Assembly (NCBI GenBank): GCA_020055645.1
Contig: CM034547.1
Span: 32,054,513-32,118,512 of the forward strand
DNA from: Tomocerus qinae
Lineage: Eukaryota > Arthropoda > Collembola > Entomobryomorpha > Tomoceridae
Reading direction: 5' to 3'
DNA: 64,000 nucleotides
How positions within the stretch are numbered: the first letter of the stretch is position 1; each line of letters starts with the position of its first letter. The notes beneath the pieces are model-generated. The model ran no database searches. It had not been told where the DNA came from and saw only the letters and a list, made by a program, of their open reading frames with translations. A program made the position numbers and the translations under genes. This document shows positions 13,001 to 25,200 of the stretch, in pieces.

Positions 13001-14821
13001 ACTAATAATAGTGTTTTCTCGTAGTACAAACATCATGTAATATAATATTGAGTATACTTTGGTCGATATTGAGTGCAGAGAGATTCACTTGCCGGTTTTG
13101 AGAAATCTTGTAATTAAACTATTACTGTTGTCATTATAGAAATCATATTCGTTTACAGTTTGCACTACGTACTAAACTCAAAGAAAAGCAATTTGTGCTG
13201 AAAGTATTTTTCAGTTGACAAATAAAAATTCGTAATGGAACAAGTGAAGTGTACAAGCGAAAATGGGAAAATAGTTGGAAATTGTAAACTAAACGGAGTA
13301 ACTTGTGACAGAAAGTGAAGTGCTTTAGCGAGTACCATGTTTGCTCATTCCTTTACTATCGTATTGTATTCCGTCTATTCCACTCTGGAAACCGAGAAAG
13401 CTCTGTGAAGTTAAATCTTGTTAACATTTGAGAGAAAGTTCTTCATTATGTATCCCGCGGTGAATTATAATAATGTTTACCAACGACAAGAAATACTTAC
13501 AGACAGACATAAGTTTCTGAGAAATTCGACACATAAAGAGCAACAACCACTAAACATGTGAATGAAAGGAATCTTCTCTAAGGAAGATGTATTTAATTAA
13601 ACTTAAAAGAAACTACCCAGCATATGAATTAAATTATAGCACTTCCAATGGAACACTAAAATATTTACAACAAAACTAGAATTATACTACAGAAGTTACA
13701 AAGGAAAATGAGCTTCCAAGATCTTCCAATGTGTCCTAGGTTCGGTTTACCCTATATATAAAATTTAATTAGAATAACCTTCAACGTACTTCTACGCATT
13801 TTACACGCCATAATAATTTCAAAAGTTAAAATACATATTTTTCATTATTTTCCATAAAATTACTACTAAAATTCTTTAGCTTTTCAGTATACAGCATTTC
13901 TAAAGTCACATAACATAATCACATTCCAATTTTTAAGCAATCATGACTTTCAAAAATAGATTTGGCTCAAGTCTTTTAGAATGGCCATGAAATTGATGTT
14001 AGTTTATTTAGTTCACATTTTGATAAAGCCTAAAGCCTGTATTCAATGCATGATTCATAGATGATATGTTAGTTGCACACATCATAAAAATTATCCTGAA
14101 ATTGTATGTCTAATCCATAGTATAACTAATAATCTGCGCCTAAAGTGCGTGTAAGTAATAGATCGTTTTCCACTTTTTCTCAACTGGTTCTAAAATTCTA
14201 TATTGTTCTATTCCAGTTGCAGAGTGTTCATAAAGGTGGACATTAAAGACAACTGCAACAGTTCAAACTTTCAACAACTTCACTTTGGACAAGTTTCAAC
14301 TGTTAAGTGCACTTCGTGTGACAAATGTAAACTTAATTACCGTAATCAAAAACATTTCGAACATCTTCGTGCACTGCAACTCCCTTTTGGAATTTACCTT
14401 CGACAACTTTCCCTTTGAACATTGTGTCTAATTGCTTCCTTACCCAATTTTATTTTGCTGCGTTCGGTTCCTCATCCTTCTGACTTTAACATAAGTGAAC
14501 AAAGCATTCCCTCCCTGTTTGCCCCCTTGTCTTTATAGGGGTAGTTTTAATGTCAGATGAAACTGAAGAAAATTCAATTTAGAATGTAACACGCATAATT
14601 GCAGTCTTTCCCCTTCACCTTTATTAATCCATTGTCACTACATCCCTCATTTCATACATTTCGCCTACTCTTACTAATTATATAATGTCTCCATTTGAGT
14701 AGCAAATTAAATCAACTGATCCTTCAGGTCTACACTGAAGCATAAATTTCTCCCCTTTAATATCATTTTGTATTACGGGACTATATAAAATGTGTTCAGT
14801 AAATCTATTTTTGTATATTAG
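7043..14821. other. Gene-poor stretch between GBA and the readable part of the FAM169-like gene
   Basis: Starts with the GBA 3' untranslated region. The rest must contain, or be intron around, the 5' exons of the FAM169-like gene, because exon 14822 starts in the middle of a codon. I could not identify those exons. The open frames here (for example 8896-9195 on minus, 10707-10916 and 14203-14418 on plus) show no recognised motif. No RNA gene or clear repeat was seen. Confidence 0.5.
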
Positions 14822-17800
14822 GCATTGGATTATTCATAAAAGAAGAATTCAAGAGTCTAGATCGTATTTTACAAGACAGCAGCCAAAGTCGCAATGGTTG
14901 GAAAACGGTAAGTCTTGGTGTGAATAGAAAATGCTATCTATAAATATCAATACTGAAGTAGTACTTGAGAAGGCGAGGTGAAAATTCTTTGCGTGCAGCC
15001 ATATTTACTCTCTAATGGACCTGTACGGAATACATTTAATACAATATACAATATAATATGTTAGTTTCGACAAAGTGGCAAATATAGACAACAAATTAAA
15101 AGAAATGGATTACTTCGTAGTGTTATGTTAGGTTCAATTGTGAGCTTTGACTTATTACTGTTAGTGTATATTTATTTCATTTCATGATATCCATTATTCA
15201 GTGGCGTAAATCGCAAATGGCATAGATGAAATTATATTGCACGCAAGGATAGTATTTAGGGTATTATATGGCATACCTGATGTTGTGCAATGTAATCTTA
15301 TAGAAGTTTTAGTTGCCATCAGTCAATATTCCCAGGGGACTGAGAGAAGGTAAGAGAGTTATAGTTGAGTGAAAGTATTTTGACTGTAATATGTTAATAA
15401 TGGAGATATGTCAGAGAGTTGAGATTCCCCAGAGAGAAAAACATAAATTATACTGTGATACGATATGGAATTGTACGTAGGTTGAGGGCGAATCGGATCA
15501 CATTGTCTTCTTCACACTCAGTCAAATCATTTACAAAGAGTACGAAGTGCCAGAGGAAAGTCAACTTCAAACGGATTATGCCTACCCACCCCTCACTGAT
15601 GTGGCGAAATTACTTTGGATCAACGGCACTGCCGCCGGATTTTACACTGTCAAGCATAAAGGTAAACTCTCATCATATCAATACTCTGCCACACTTACTA
15701 TTATTTTACTATCTTAAATTATATTATTATATAAAAGACTAAGACTACAACCATAGCCTTACTTATCTCAAAATATGTTTCAAATGCTTACATAGTGTAT
15801 ATGGTGCAACTTGTAGTAGGCAGAAAGGCGTGTCAGTGTGCCTATCTCAGCAAGTCATGAATTATAATTTCCGATATCGCTTAAAAAACATAGTTTCACT
15901 CCAAAACAGAATTATAAGTGCTTACCTCAATTGAACCTTGTCAGTATCACAATGGTAGCCACAATGAAATAATTAACAACTATGGTTCTTTACTTTGATG
16001 ACTGCTCGACTTAACAGTTTTGAAGCATTGTAAGCACTGCAATTTAAATAGTAGCACAAAAACCAGAGAAATCATACAAGAAAACAAATATTCTGGGGTA
16101 TTACTAGTTAGTAGTAGCATGATATTGTCTTTCTCAAATGCTATTTCTCGTTATTAGCGTTTTGTATAGAATGGCCATTATTCTTCTACTTCTGATTATA
16201 TAACAGAAGCATGATTTTTTCATTTGTACTCCACTCTATTTGCGATATAACTGTCGTTCTACATTTATAAACCAGGCTAAAATTGCATAAGAAACGTATC
16301 TGATCCTCATTAAACCTCTTGCGTAGAAAGTTGCAATAGACAATAACGTAATTACTTATTAATATTAATGACCCTGTGTTGTGCAACTTAGTAAAATATT
16401 TAACACTAACTTTGTCAAAACTGTCAAATCATTTGAGGGATATTTTGAATTGTGTCACCTCCAGTGTAAATAGACTAATAAATAAATGGTTCTTTAGTAT
16501 ATGCATATAGGCTATGTCTCATTTTAATGTATATTCCCTTGCAGGGACTCTGGACGAGGATTATATGGAATGGTATACAATGACCGTGCTTGATACAATT
16601 TTCATCCGAGTTTCACACCGGAGACAGGGACATGCCTCCACGGCGGTCAAAGACCTCCTTGCAGAATTCCCAGACGAAGATATAGGTTTCAGTTTCCCGA
16701 TATCAATACCTATGCAAAAAGGTAAAACCATTCACATCTTTCCTTTGTTATTTTTCGCTGGATTTCGAATGAAATTATATTTACGCTCAATACACAATTA
16801 TTCAGCAACTTCAAAGAGGACAAGTTCAACTACCACCCTACAGTAGCATTTTCTAATAATCCTGAACGATAAAATTTGTCTGTATTAATATTAATATTAA
16901 TATACGTATATATTAATATACGACTAATCAGTCTCAAACTAGACATAAGTCACACAACTAAAAGGCACTCACCATTCTCCGTCAAGTAATTTCTAAGTGG
17001 TTATTTATTGCCATTAAGTTGTAGCGTTAAGGAAGATTCAGCGTATAGCACTGCTTCGAAGTCCCGTATATGGAGGAAACTTCCTGCTGATATAACACAC
17101 TGACATAGAAGATTGATACACAAAATATCGGAGGAACATTTTGTATATACAATAAGAAAAAAACTTGACAAGGTCTAGCTTTCCGGACACTGGGTTCTAA
17201 TATAATGTTATGTCTAGTATGGCCAAGCGGCCCTACATAAAAACATTTAACTGCCTTTTCTATGTAGAAGAGAATCCCAGAGTATACAGATTACTGGATA
17301 CTGGATGCCCTGAAGATATGACGACTTTCTGTGATATATTACTCCATGTATGTTTCATCGTTGGGCTATAGTACAATACAAAACATTACCAAAGGCAGTA
17401 AGCCATTGACAAATCAAGATTCCGTGATTTATCCCTGATACCACTTTAACCTGATGCATTTTTTGGGCTAAAAGTAGTGCATGGCTTCCTTTCTAAGCTG
17501 TACTTACACCAATTTGGTTACACCCCTAGATTTCAAGAAGGTCGGAAGGTATAAATAGGGAGAAAGAGGCAGTCCAAAGGTGTAGAAAAATTCAAACACT
17601 AGTTCAAATATTAGATCAAAGGATCTGTTACATTGTTAATGAAAACAAGTTTTAAATGATTACACTTAGCAAATACTCCTTTGTTTTTAAGTATTGAGTA
17701 AAATGGCATGACTTTAAATTATTTATCCTGATGTATGTATGTGCTTGATTATTCGATTGTTTATAATATATAGAGCAATTTTTGAATGTCTTTTTCAGTT

Positions 17801-17935
17801 CTAGAAAAACATTTGGAATTGCACCCACACAATCGTCGTCGTTTCTGGGAAATCACCGGGTGTGGAAGTGAGGGGAACTGTCGTAATTTGTGGCTAACTC
17901 TCAGACGATGCAAGACACAAGCTACACAGAGCTAA
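14822..17935 (+). CDS. FAM169-like protein (GNAT-related), four 3' exons; 5' end not found
   Basis: Four consecutive exons, 14822-14907, 15481-15661, 16545-16721 and 17799-17935, join in one frame and give 192 residues ending QATQS-stop. Order of matches to the vertebrate FAM169A/B family: a segment LDRILQDSSQSRNGWK, then VFFTLSQIIYKEYEVPE, then KLLWINGTAAGFYTVK (family: KILWK-GEA-GFYSVK), then VLDTIFIRVSHRRQGHAS (family: VLDT-FVRKKHRGKGFG), then a tail containing RRFWEITG (family: LLWEVEG). RRQGHA fits the R/Q-x-x-G-x-G/A acyl-CoA loop of GNAT acetyltransferases, but activity is unproven for the family; vertebrate FAM169A is described as lamin-associated. The exon at 15481 has a weak acceptor (gtacgtag), so that junction is the least certain. 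It is convergent with AP3B. Confidence 0.8.
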
Positions 17936-19290
17936 ATCTATCCATTAACTGTTGCAATATAAAGTGAAAAGTACAATCTGCTTATATAGATGAACATCAG
18001 CAAGAATGGTAACACATACACGATGTTGAGTAAACAATTGCTACCCTCGGGAAAAGAAATATTTCAGCAACACAAGCAGATAGAGTTCTTCTACATAAGC
18101 ACTTCTCCCACTAAGTGCTCTTTAACTGACAAACAATTCACTAATGTTGCACATCTTTGGTGGTAATGCTACACTGCAGCCTATCCTGAAAGCAGTACAT
18201 GAACTCCAACACACTTAAAGTTGCAAGTTAAACAAAGGATGAATATTTTATTATCACCCAAAAGACAGATCCCGCCTAACACAAAAAAGAACATACAAAC
18301 GCTCAAAAGGAATTTCTTATGACTCTATATTTATATTACTACTTATTTCCAGGAATGAACCAACCGGCATCAAATAACTTGACATTTCCATATGCATAAC
18401 CAACTTATAAGTTATAAGTGTCATAGACGAAACAAACCATGTACTTTATTAAAACCACAAGAATAATTATTAATCTCATTTATTTTGCACATGAAAATAA
18501 AGCTAGGAATGGGCAATTTATTTCTATTCAGACTACTACAAACTATATACAACAAAAGTTTTATCCTTCAATTTCAGCCAGTTTTCATCTTTGGAAATAT
18601 TGATTGTCATAAACATATTTATGTAATATGTATTAGTAGATACTTTTATAACATAATTTTTATATTAACTACTACCAGATCCCAAATATGTAAATAAATT
18701 AGTATGCATCTCCTACATACAGGCACGGTACATATTGGTATGTAGTAAGCAGATTTGGTCGTGAAATATAACATTTTGGTGGGACCATGTACCTCATAAT
18801 GACCATGAGACTGTTTTATTTAGAATTAATTTCAATGCAAATCTACTAAGTTACGGGACATAAAAGTTATGAAAAATATTATAATGCGAAAATGGAACTT
18901 TCGAAACAAATTAAGTTATCGATTACTTAGGTACATTAAAACCATTTTTATATAATTAATAAACATGAGTACACATTAGGGAGAAAAAACGTACGCTGTA
19001 CATAGTTTATAAAAAGTGCATTTATACGTTATGTTATGATAGTACTGAAACTAAAGTACTGACTGATCTTAATGGAATGGTGAAAATAAAGATTTTAATA
19101 AATCTCTCGGTTAATTAGCATACACTCAAGTACTTATGGTCATGGTAGTATCTTTTGCAAATAGTCGATTTCGTATTACTTACCATTTAGAATCAAAATG
19201 TACTTTAGTGATGATACAAACACATTCTGGATTTCTGCAAGTTGGCCGATTGCACACGTCTATTTGGCTGAAGGACCCATGGCACTGGGA
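17936..19290. other. Convergent intergenic region between the FAM169-like gene and AP3B
   Basis: Holds the two facing 3' untranslated regions. A plus-strand TTTATT near 18815 could serve AP3B as AATAAA. The 70-codon open frame at 18485-18697 has no recognisable content. Confidence 0.5.
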
Positions 19291-22200
19291 TTATTTAAGA
19301 GCTTCTTTGAGTTCTTGTAGCAACATCGAGCCAATAACTATCTTTTCGCAATTGACGACAATACGAGCTGGAGAACTATCTTTGCCGTCTCCTTGGCCGT
19401 TCTGTTCTAAGTGGATTGTAACAAGGACGAGAGTTTGACTGGATAGCGACTGCCCCGCAAACCTACATACATAATATACATACATCAGTATAAAAATACA
19501 GTCCCTGCAGTTTACAACCTTTGCAACAAGCCTTCCTTTATCTCTCTTATTGTCTGCTTCTTGGTGTAAAAATTCTGAACTAGCGTCACCAACTAGCACA
19601 AACAACTGAACAGGATTAGCAACCTTATAACGACATATGTGTCAGTTCATCATTTTTTACTATCAGCGATCTCCTCCTAAAGCGTTAGCATCATTCACAT
19701 CTACTCCAACAAAAAGTATGGAAATGGTCTATATACTTACCTTCCTAAATGTCATCGTAGTAAAACAATTCTGATTTTCGGCGATAACAAAGTTGCACAA
19801 GGACTCTTGAGCAACTACCATAGCATTACTTCGGTCATTGGCTCTCGTTGGAGGAAATCTTGAATAGAAGTTCAATCTCAAATCTTATTCACTCCTTTGG
19901 ATTGGACTTACGACGGAAACTTGTCTGACTTTCCGTCGTCTTCCTGAATACTATGTATGTATATAGAATACATCTACTACTGAACGACGAAACGTTGGTT
20001 TACTCATAGTTTATTGGCTCCTAGCTACAGGGTACAGGCACTTACATTTACATCTTGTCATTCCAGCGGAACTTAAACCTATTAATGTACCAAATGCGCT
20101 TCATAAACACATTTGCCACTGTACAAATTCTATCACTGAGATTGCTACTAGCTATTACAAATAAAAAAACTGTTGCAATGTTATTGGCTCTTATAAAAAC
20201 TTGGGCAGCGAAAGCAAAAAAGCACTATTATACTATTCATACCATACCGGTGATAACAACTAAAAATATCAAAGTTCAAAAACAACATTGAAAATAATAC
20301 AAGTATACAATATAAAACTTGGCATAAATATTTACATATCTCACACAATGGTGGATTTGCAATGGATAAAGCACCACAAAAAAAAGACGAGACATAATTA
20401 TAAATTTGCGATAAAAATTCTTTCCATGAATTTGTATAGAGATTTTCATATCACATCATAGCTAGTAGCTAATTTTGTGGTTTTCAGTTCTCTGTTATTT
20501 AAAGGCAGTATTTTCTCCGTTAGGTATTTTAATGGTACATTTATGTAGAGTCTGTAGACAAAAGCACAACCAGCAAAACACTAGGTTATTCCCTAAACAT
20601 TTACCGACTAAAGATGAGTCGTTTATTCCTTACTGTGATATTAACCTGGAATACAGATAATGTGATAGGATAGTCCAAAGTCCTTCGTTCCAACTGATTG
20701 CAGATTTAATTGAGCCGTTAGAATACCCGCATGGCGACTGGGAAATTGCATTTATGTGGGCAATGTATTTAACATTATATGCACACTTCTCTCCCTAGAC
20801 AAATTCATATTTGGTACTTGTTCAAAATTTTATTCCAGCTCTGTACACATATTTGCATACCATTGCAAACCCGAATAATGTTTACGATAGATACACCTAC
20901 CTATAATAACATTATGCATGCACCACTGGCCCACAGCTACGTCCCTAGAGACAATTTGGAACATGCAGCTTACTAATAAAATTTAGGTACTCGTTAGTAT
21001 GCTGTCCTAAAAAACTTTGGCATCATAAGTATCTATCTTTTACTATGTAGAAATATTGTAAATTAACGTAGTAGCGTACTCATTAGATGGATACCAGTCC
21101 ATGATATTTATTGTAAGGTAAGTTTATCAGCATCCTTTTTTTAGACTTACTGATTTGAAACGTTTAGCCTAATAATTATTTATTGGTAATTGGGCTCATT
21201 AAAAGTAAGTTCTATATTTCCTTGTTTTCCAAATAAAAAATCCAAAAAGAAACCATCTGTATTTTGTCTTTGTATAGACGATTGATACCAATAATGTTCA
21301 ACACAATAAATATCTACACACATCTGACATTCTGGCATACGTAGATAATTTTCTAGTAAGCAGGAAATCTGTCCTGGTTGGTGTTGAGAAAGGAGTGTAA
21401 CAACGACGATAAACATACTAATAACAATGAAAAAAAGGGAAGAACTCTCAATCTCAACTTTCACTGTAACATCAAATTCTGTAGTCTACAGTTTAGATAT
21501 CCCGAAACCCACAAAACAGTACAATAAACAACAACTTTTGACTTACCTTTTTGAGTAGCTTTATTTAAAGAAGTAGCAAACGACAGAGCAGTGTCAAATC
21601 CTACTACTGACTCTGTATGTCGCATCAAATCATCAATGTTCCAGTAAAGAGGAGAAAGCAGTGAAAGTAGAACTTACCTCCTTTCATAAGTCTATCTGGA
21701 TCGAGGCACGTTGGTGTAATGTGCTAGTTGTGCATACAATGTTCTTTTATGAAATGATATGATGATGTTCTAGAGAGCGACGAAATAATAATCATAATAA
21801 TAATAATATATTCTCTCTCCTTTTCCATGGCGTGTTGTATACTTTTGCTCGACAAACACGGTACTTTTGTGCGTATAGGTACCCGTAGTCAGGAGTGAGA
21901 CGAGCAAACCAAAGCAGATAGTGGAACGAGAGAGATAGAGAGGCTGTTGTTGCAATGGAATCGTATCGCATCTATATGGAAATGATAACCATTTACCTAA
22001 CGAGATCATCCTCCGTGGATGGCACTTGGAGAAGATTCGCTGTCTCGTATACTCGTTGTACGAACGACTGACGACCGCTCATATAAGATGACGACACCGT
22101 CAAGGACGAATTGATAAATGTCTTCGCCTCGTGCTCATTCATCCCGCGCAATTTACCTAACAACAAACAACAACACATCACATCATCCCATTAAAATCTC

Positions 22201-25200
22201 TTCCAACGACGAATGAACGGTTAGTCTTCCCCTTCCCACTATCTCGACACGCTAATCATTCTAATATTTTACACATCAACCTACCCGGAAAGACCGATCT
22301 GTTCCCATTTTCATTTCCTTAAATTCTACCATAACTCTTATGACTCGTGATGGCATATTCTGTCTTTCCTTATTGCTTCTCATCATAAGCAAATGTGACG
22401 TTCCTGACGTCTACTCTATTCTCATTGAAATGTCTGTCATTGTATAAACACTGCACACCTTTTCAGTACTTTACCTACTTTCTTTAAATATTCCATTTAT
22501 TACACCAACACAACTACTAAACGACCATTCAACGTTTAACGACCCTTCAATCCATCATACCTCCAGCAAAATAGCTACCTACATCTTTATCTACCTACCT
22601 TACATAATTACCTACTTATTTACCTATAAGTACTAACTCAAATATCGTGTCGTACACTCTAAATCCTAAAAGTAACATAAGATGAGATCACATGAGATGA
22701 TTATGGAGAATAGTCAGCCATGGTCGGTGCAGTTATGTTGTATCTGTACGTATAAAAATTAATGCATCCCTTCTTTCAATGGCGGGGCAATAAATTGGAG
22801 AAAATACAATTGCTTATTAAAAGACAACTTGCAGAGCACAGCCGGTTGGGGATTACCCCAAATTGTCTACATTGCACACTTTTTGAATAGGGCGAATATT
22901 GCTAGCATCATTGATGTATTTCTCGTTGTTTAGTTCCTAGTTAATTTTGTGTAAACCTGTACAAATTAATGGGCCTACACTCCATAAGAAAGTAAAACAC
23001 TATGAGAATAACAGCTTTGAAAAAAGTAGCACAACTAGAGATCTTCCCTAAGAAAAAGTACTATTACAGTATCACGGACGCTATTTATTGCTCACATTAA
23101 CACTACATACGCACCAATATCATCCATCACTCACACTTTAAAAGGTATCTATTACTACACATACCTAACCTAGGTATTAAGGTATTTAACTGAAGTCCTA
23201 AATATTTGTGTCACTGTACGAGAAAACTGCAAAGCATGTGTAGCAGGTGTAATCGTAATCTAGTGGAAAGAGTAGCCCCGTAACTCGTGTCAGCTACTGG
23301 CAATTCATATGTAACCAGCGTCACCCAGGAGTATTAATAGCCTAGCTATCTCTGTCCTTATCGTTAACACGGTCTACTCACTGTAACCATAGGCCGTAAG
23401 GCACGTTCCAATTTGTGCGTAGAAAATCGAATTAAGCCATTATGCGTGCGCGTGGGGTGGAAAAGCAGAAAATCATAGGTATTACACTCATAGCAGATAG
23501 ACATTTGAGAGAGATTTCTTGAGCTCCCCAACTTTACAGCTAGTAACTACTGCAAACACGTTTTCTAAATTGAAGTACCTATTCATTTCCTTGCTTTCTC
23601 TCCCGCTTCATCTAAGTAATCCATTTGACTGACAATAAGTCAGTCTTTATCTCTCTCCATAAACAAGGAAAAGAAATAAAGTTCTTTCATATTATTCTGA
23701 GCGTCCAAACACATTCTCACACCCTACGACATTAACACATTGTGAATTGAAGCATTGGTAATGGTGTTGTAAGTGTTATGGAACACCAACCAAACTCTAA
23801 CCATTACAAAATGCATCACATTGAGAAAATGTGGTTTAAGCTAATTGACTTGCAGCACTTGAGGCGTCTTCACTCACAGTGTCAAAGTATGCGTGCAGCA
23901 TGTATTTATGTATGTAGTCACAATCCCAAATTGGAGTAGATACCTATGTACATACAATGTAAAGCTACACCTAATACTATAACAATAAGGAGGGAGAAAA
24001 GAAGACACGGCTATAAATAAATGGAGCCTTTGGTACTCCGATCTTCGTAGGAATGAAATTGTACAGAGAAGCCGTCAGCGTATATAATGTAGAATGCAGA
24101 TGTACGTATCTAGACAAGAGTAGTGAAAGTGCAAGAGAATAAGTAGAAGTGTAAGTGTAACGTAACCAAAAGAGAAAGTAAGAGAAATGGATGCAGTCGA
24201 AACTGGAGAAGAAATATAAGCCATTTAGTGGAGGAAAAGGGCTACAAAACAACTTAGGATTGGTTTACTTCACCTAAGCAGTTCACTATGGATATATGCT
24301 GCTATAGATAACTCGGATAACAGAACGGAAGAGAAAGGACAGGCTTAACTCCATACATACAAATTTCAAGAAGAGGAAAATGTGTGCAGTGAAATATTTC
24401 ACGACTTTCCGACGACCAATTACGCTAAAGGAGCAAATTTGCAAACCGTAAAGGAAACCACTTGGAAAGTCATTGTACGGTAGTCTAAAAAGAAGGAGAC
24501 GAGGACAAAGTACAACAGTAGTACAAGTGTACAACTCAAGTCCCAGTTTTATTGTAGGTAAGTAAGAGTAAGTGTATGTAACTTGAATGAGAGTTGGTGG
24601 CCCTTCTTTCCAGATATATCTTCACATCTGGAGTTACTGCACGTGTACTTGTTCTACCAACCACCTTTACAATAATATTATAATAAATATCAGAACCACT
24701 ATGACAAGATGAAGAAATGATATGAAAAGTACAAACACGGGAAAATATTTTTAAATTACAACTTCGTCCTTATAAAATGAAAATGTAATTTTGATAAATG
24801 GATACTTTAAACATCCCAAAACAACAAGTATTTAATGCAAACTACTAGTTACTAGAATACTTTCACACCACTTTGTCACACATTTGTGATAAATACTGAC
24901 ACTTAAGTTATTCCTAAAAAACGTAATTTGAACTGTTAAAGGCACTATTAAAACAAATAAAAATATTCGTAGCGCTATTATGAGGATTTGGATAAAAACT
25001 AATTGTGGAACTAGTTAGTTTTCTTAGTAATTCTTTCCCGGAACAGAGGTATTGTGTGTCTCATTTAATTTAAAATAAAACCTTAATGTACATTTCAATT
25101 AATTTAATATAGCCATTAAATGTGAGTCCTATTATATCCCCAACCCCCAACATCCCTGTTGCGTTGTATTAAAATTAAACTGATCGATTCTCAATAAGTG

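Noticed and set aside
14203..14418. Cys-containing frame (CTSCDKCKLNYR) after a ttccag acceptor, as an upstream FAM169-like exon
   Set aside because: It does not match the family segment expected there and ends at a stop without a donor, so it cannot join exon 14822.
19136..19438. 100-codon plus-strand frame opposite the last AP3B exon
   Set aside because: It is the antisense shadow of the AP3B ear-domain exon, whose minus-strand frame matches the family to the stop codon.
21547..21612. Cassette exon of AP3B
   Set aside because: Splice sites are good and the length is 66 nt, but joined to AP3B exon 15 the frame meets a TGA after a few codons, and the AP3B family sequence runs directly from exon 15 to exon 16.
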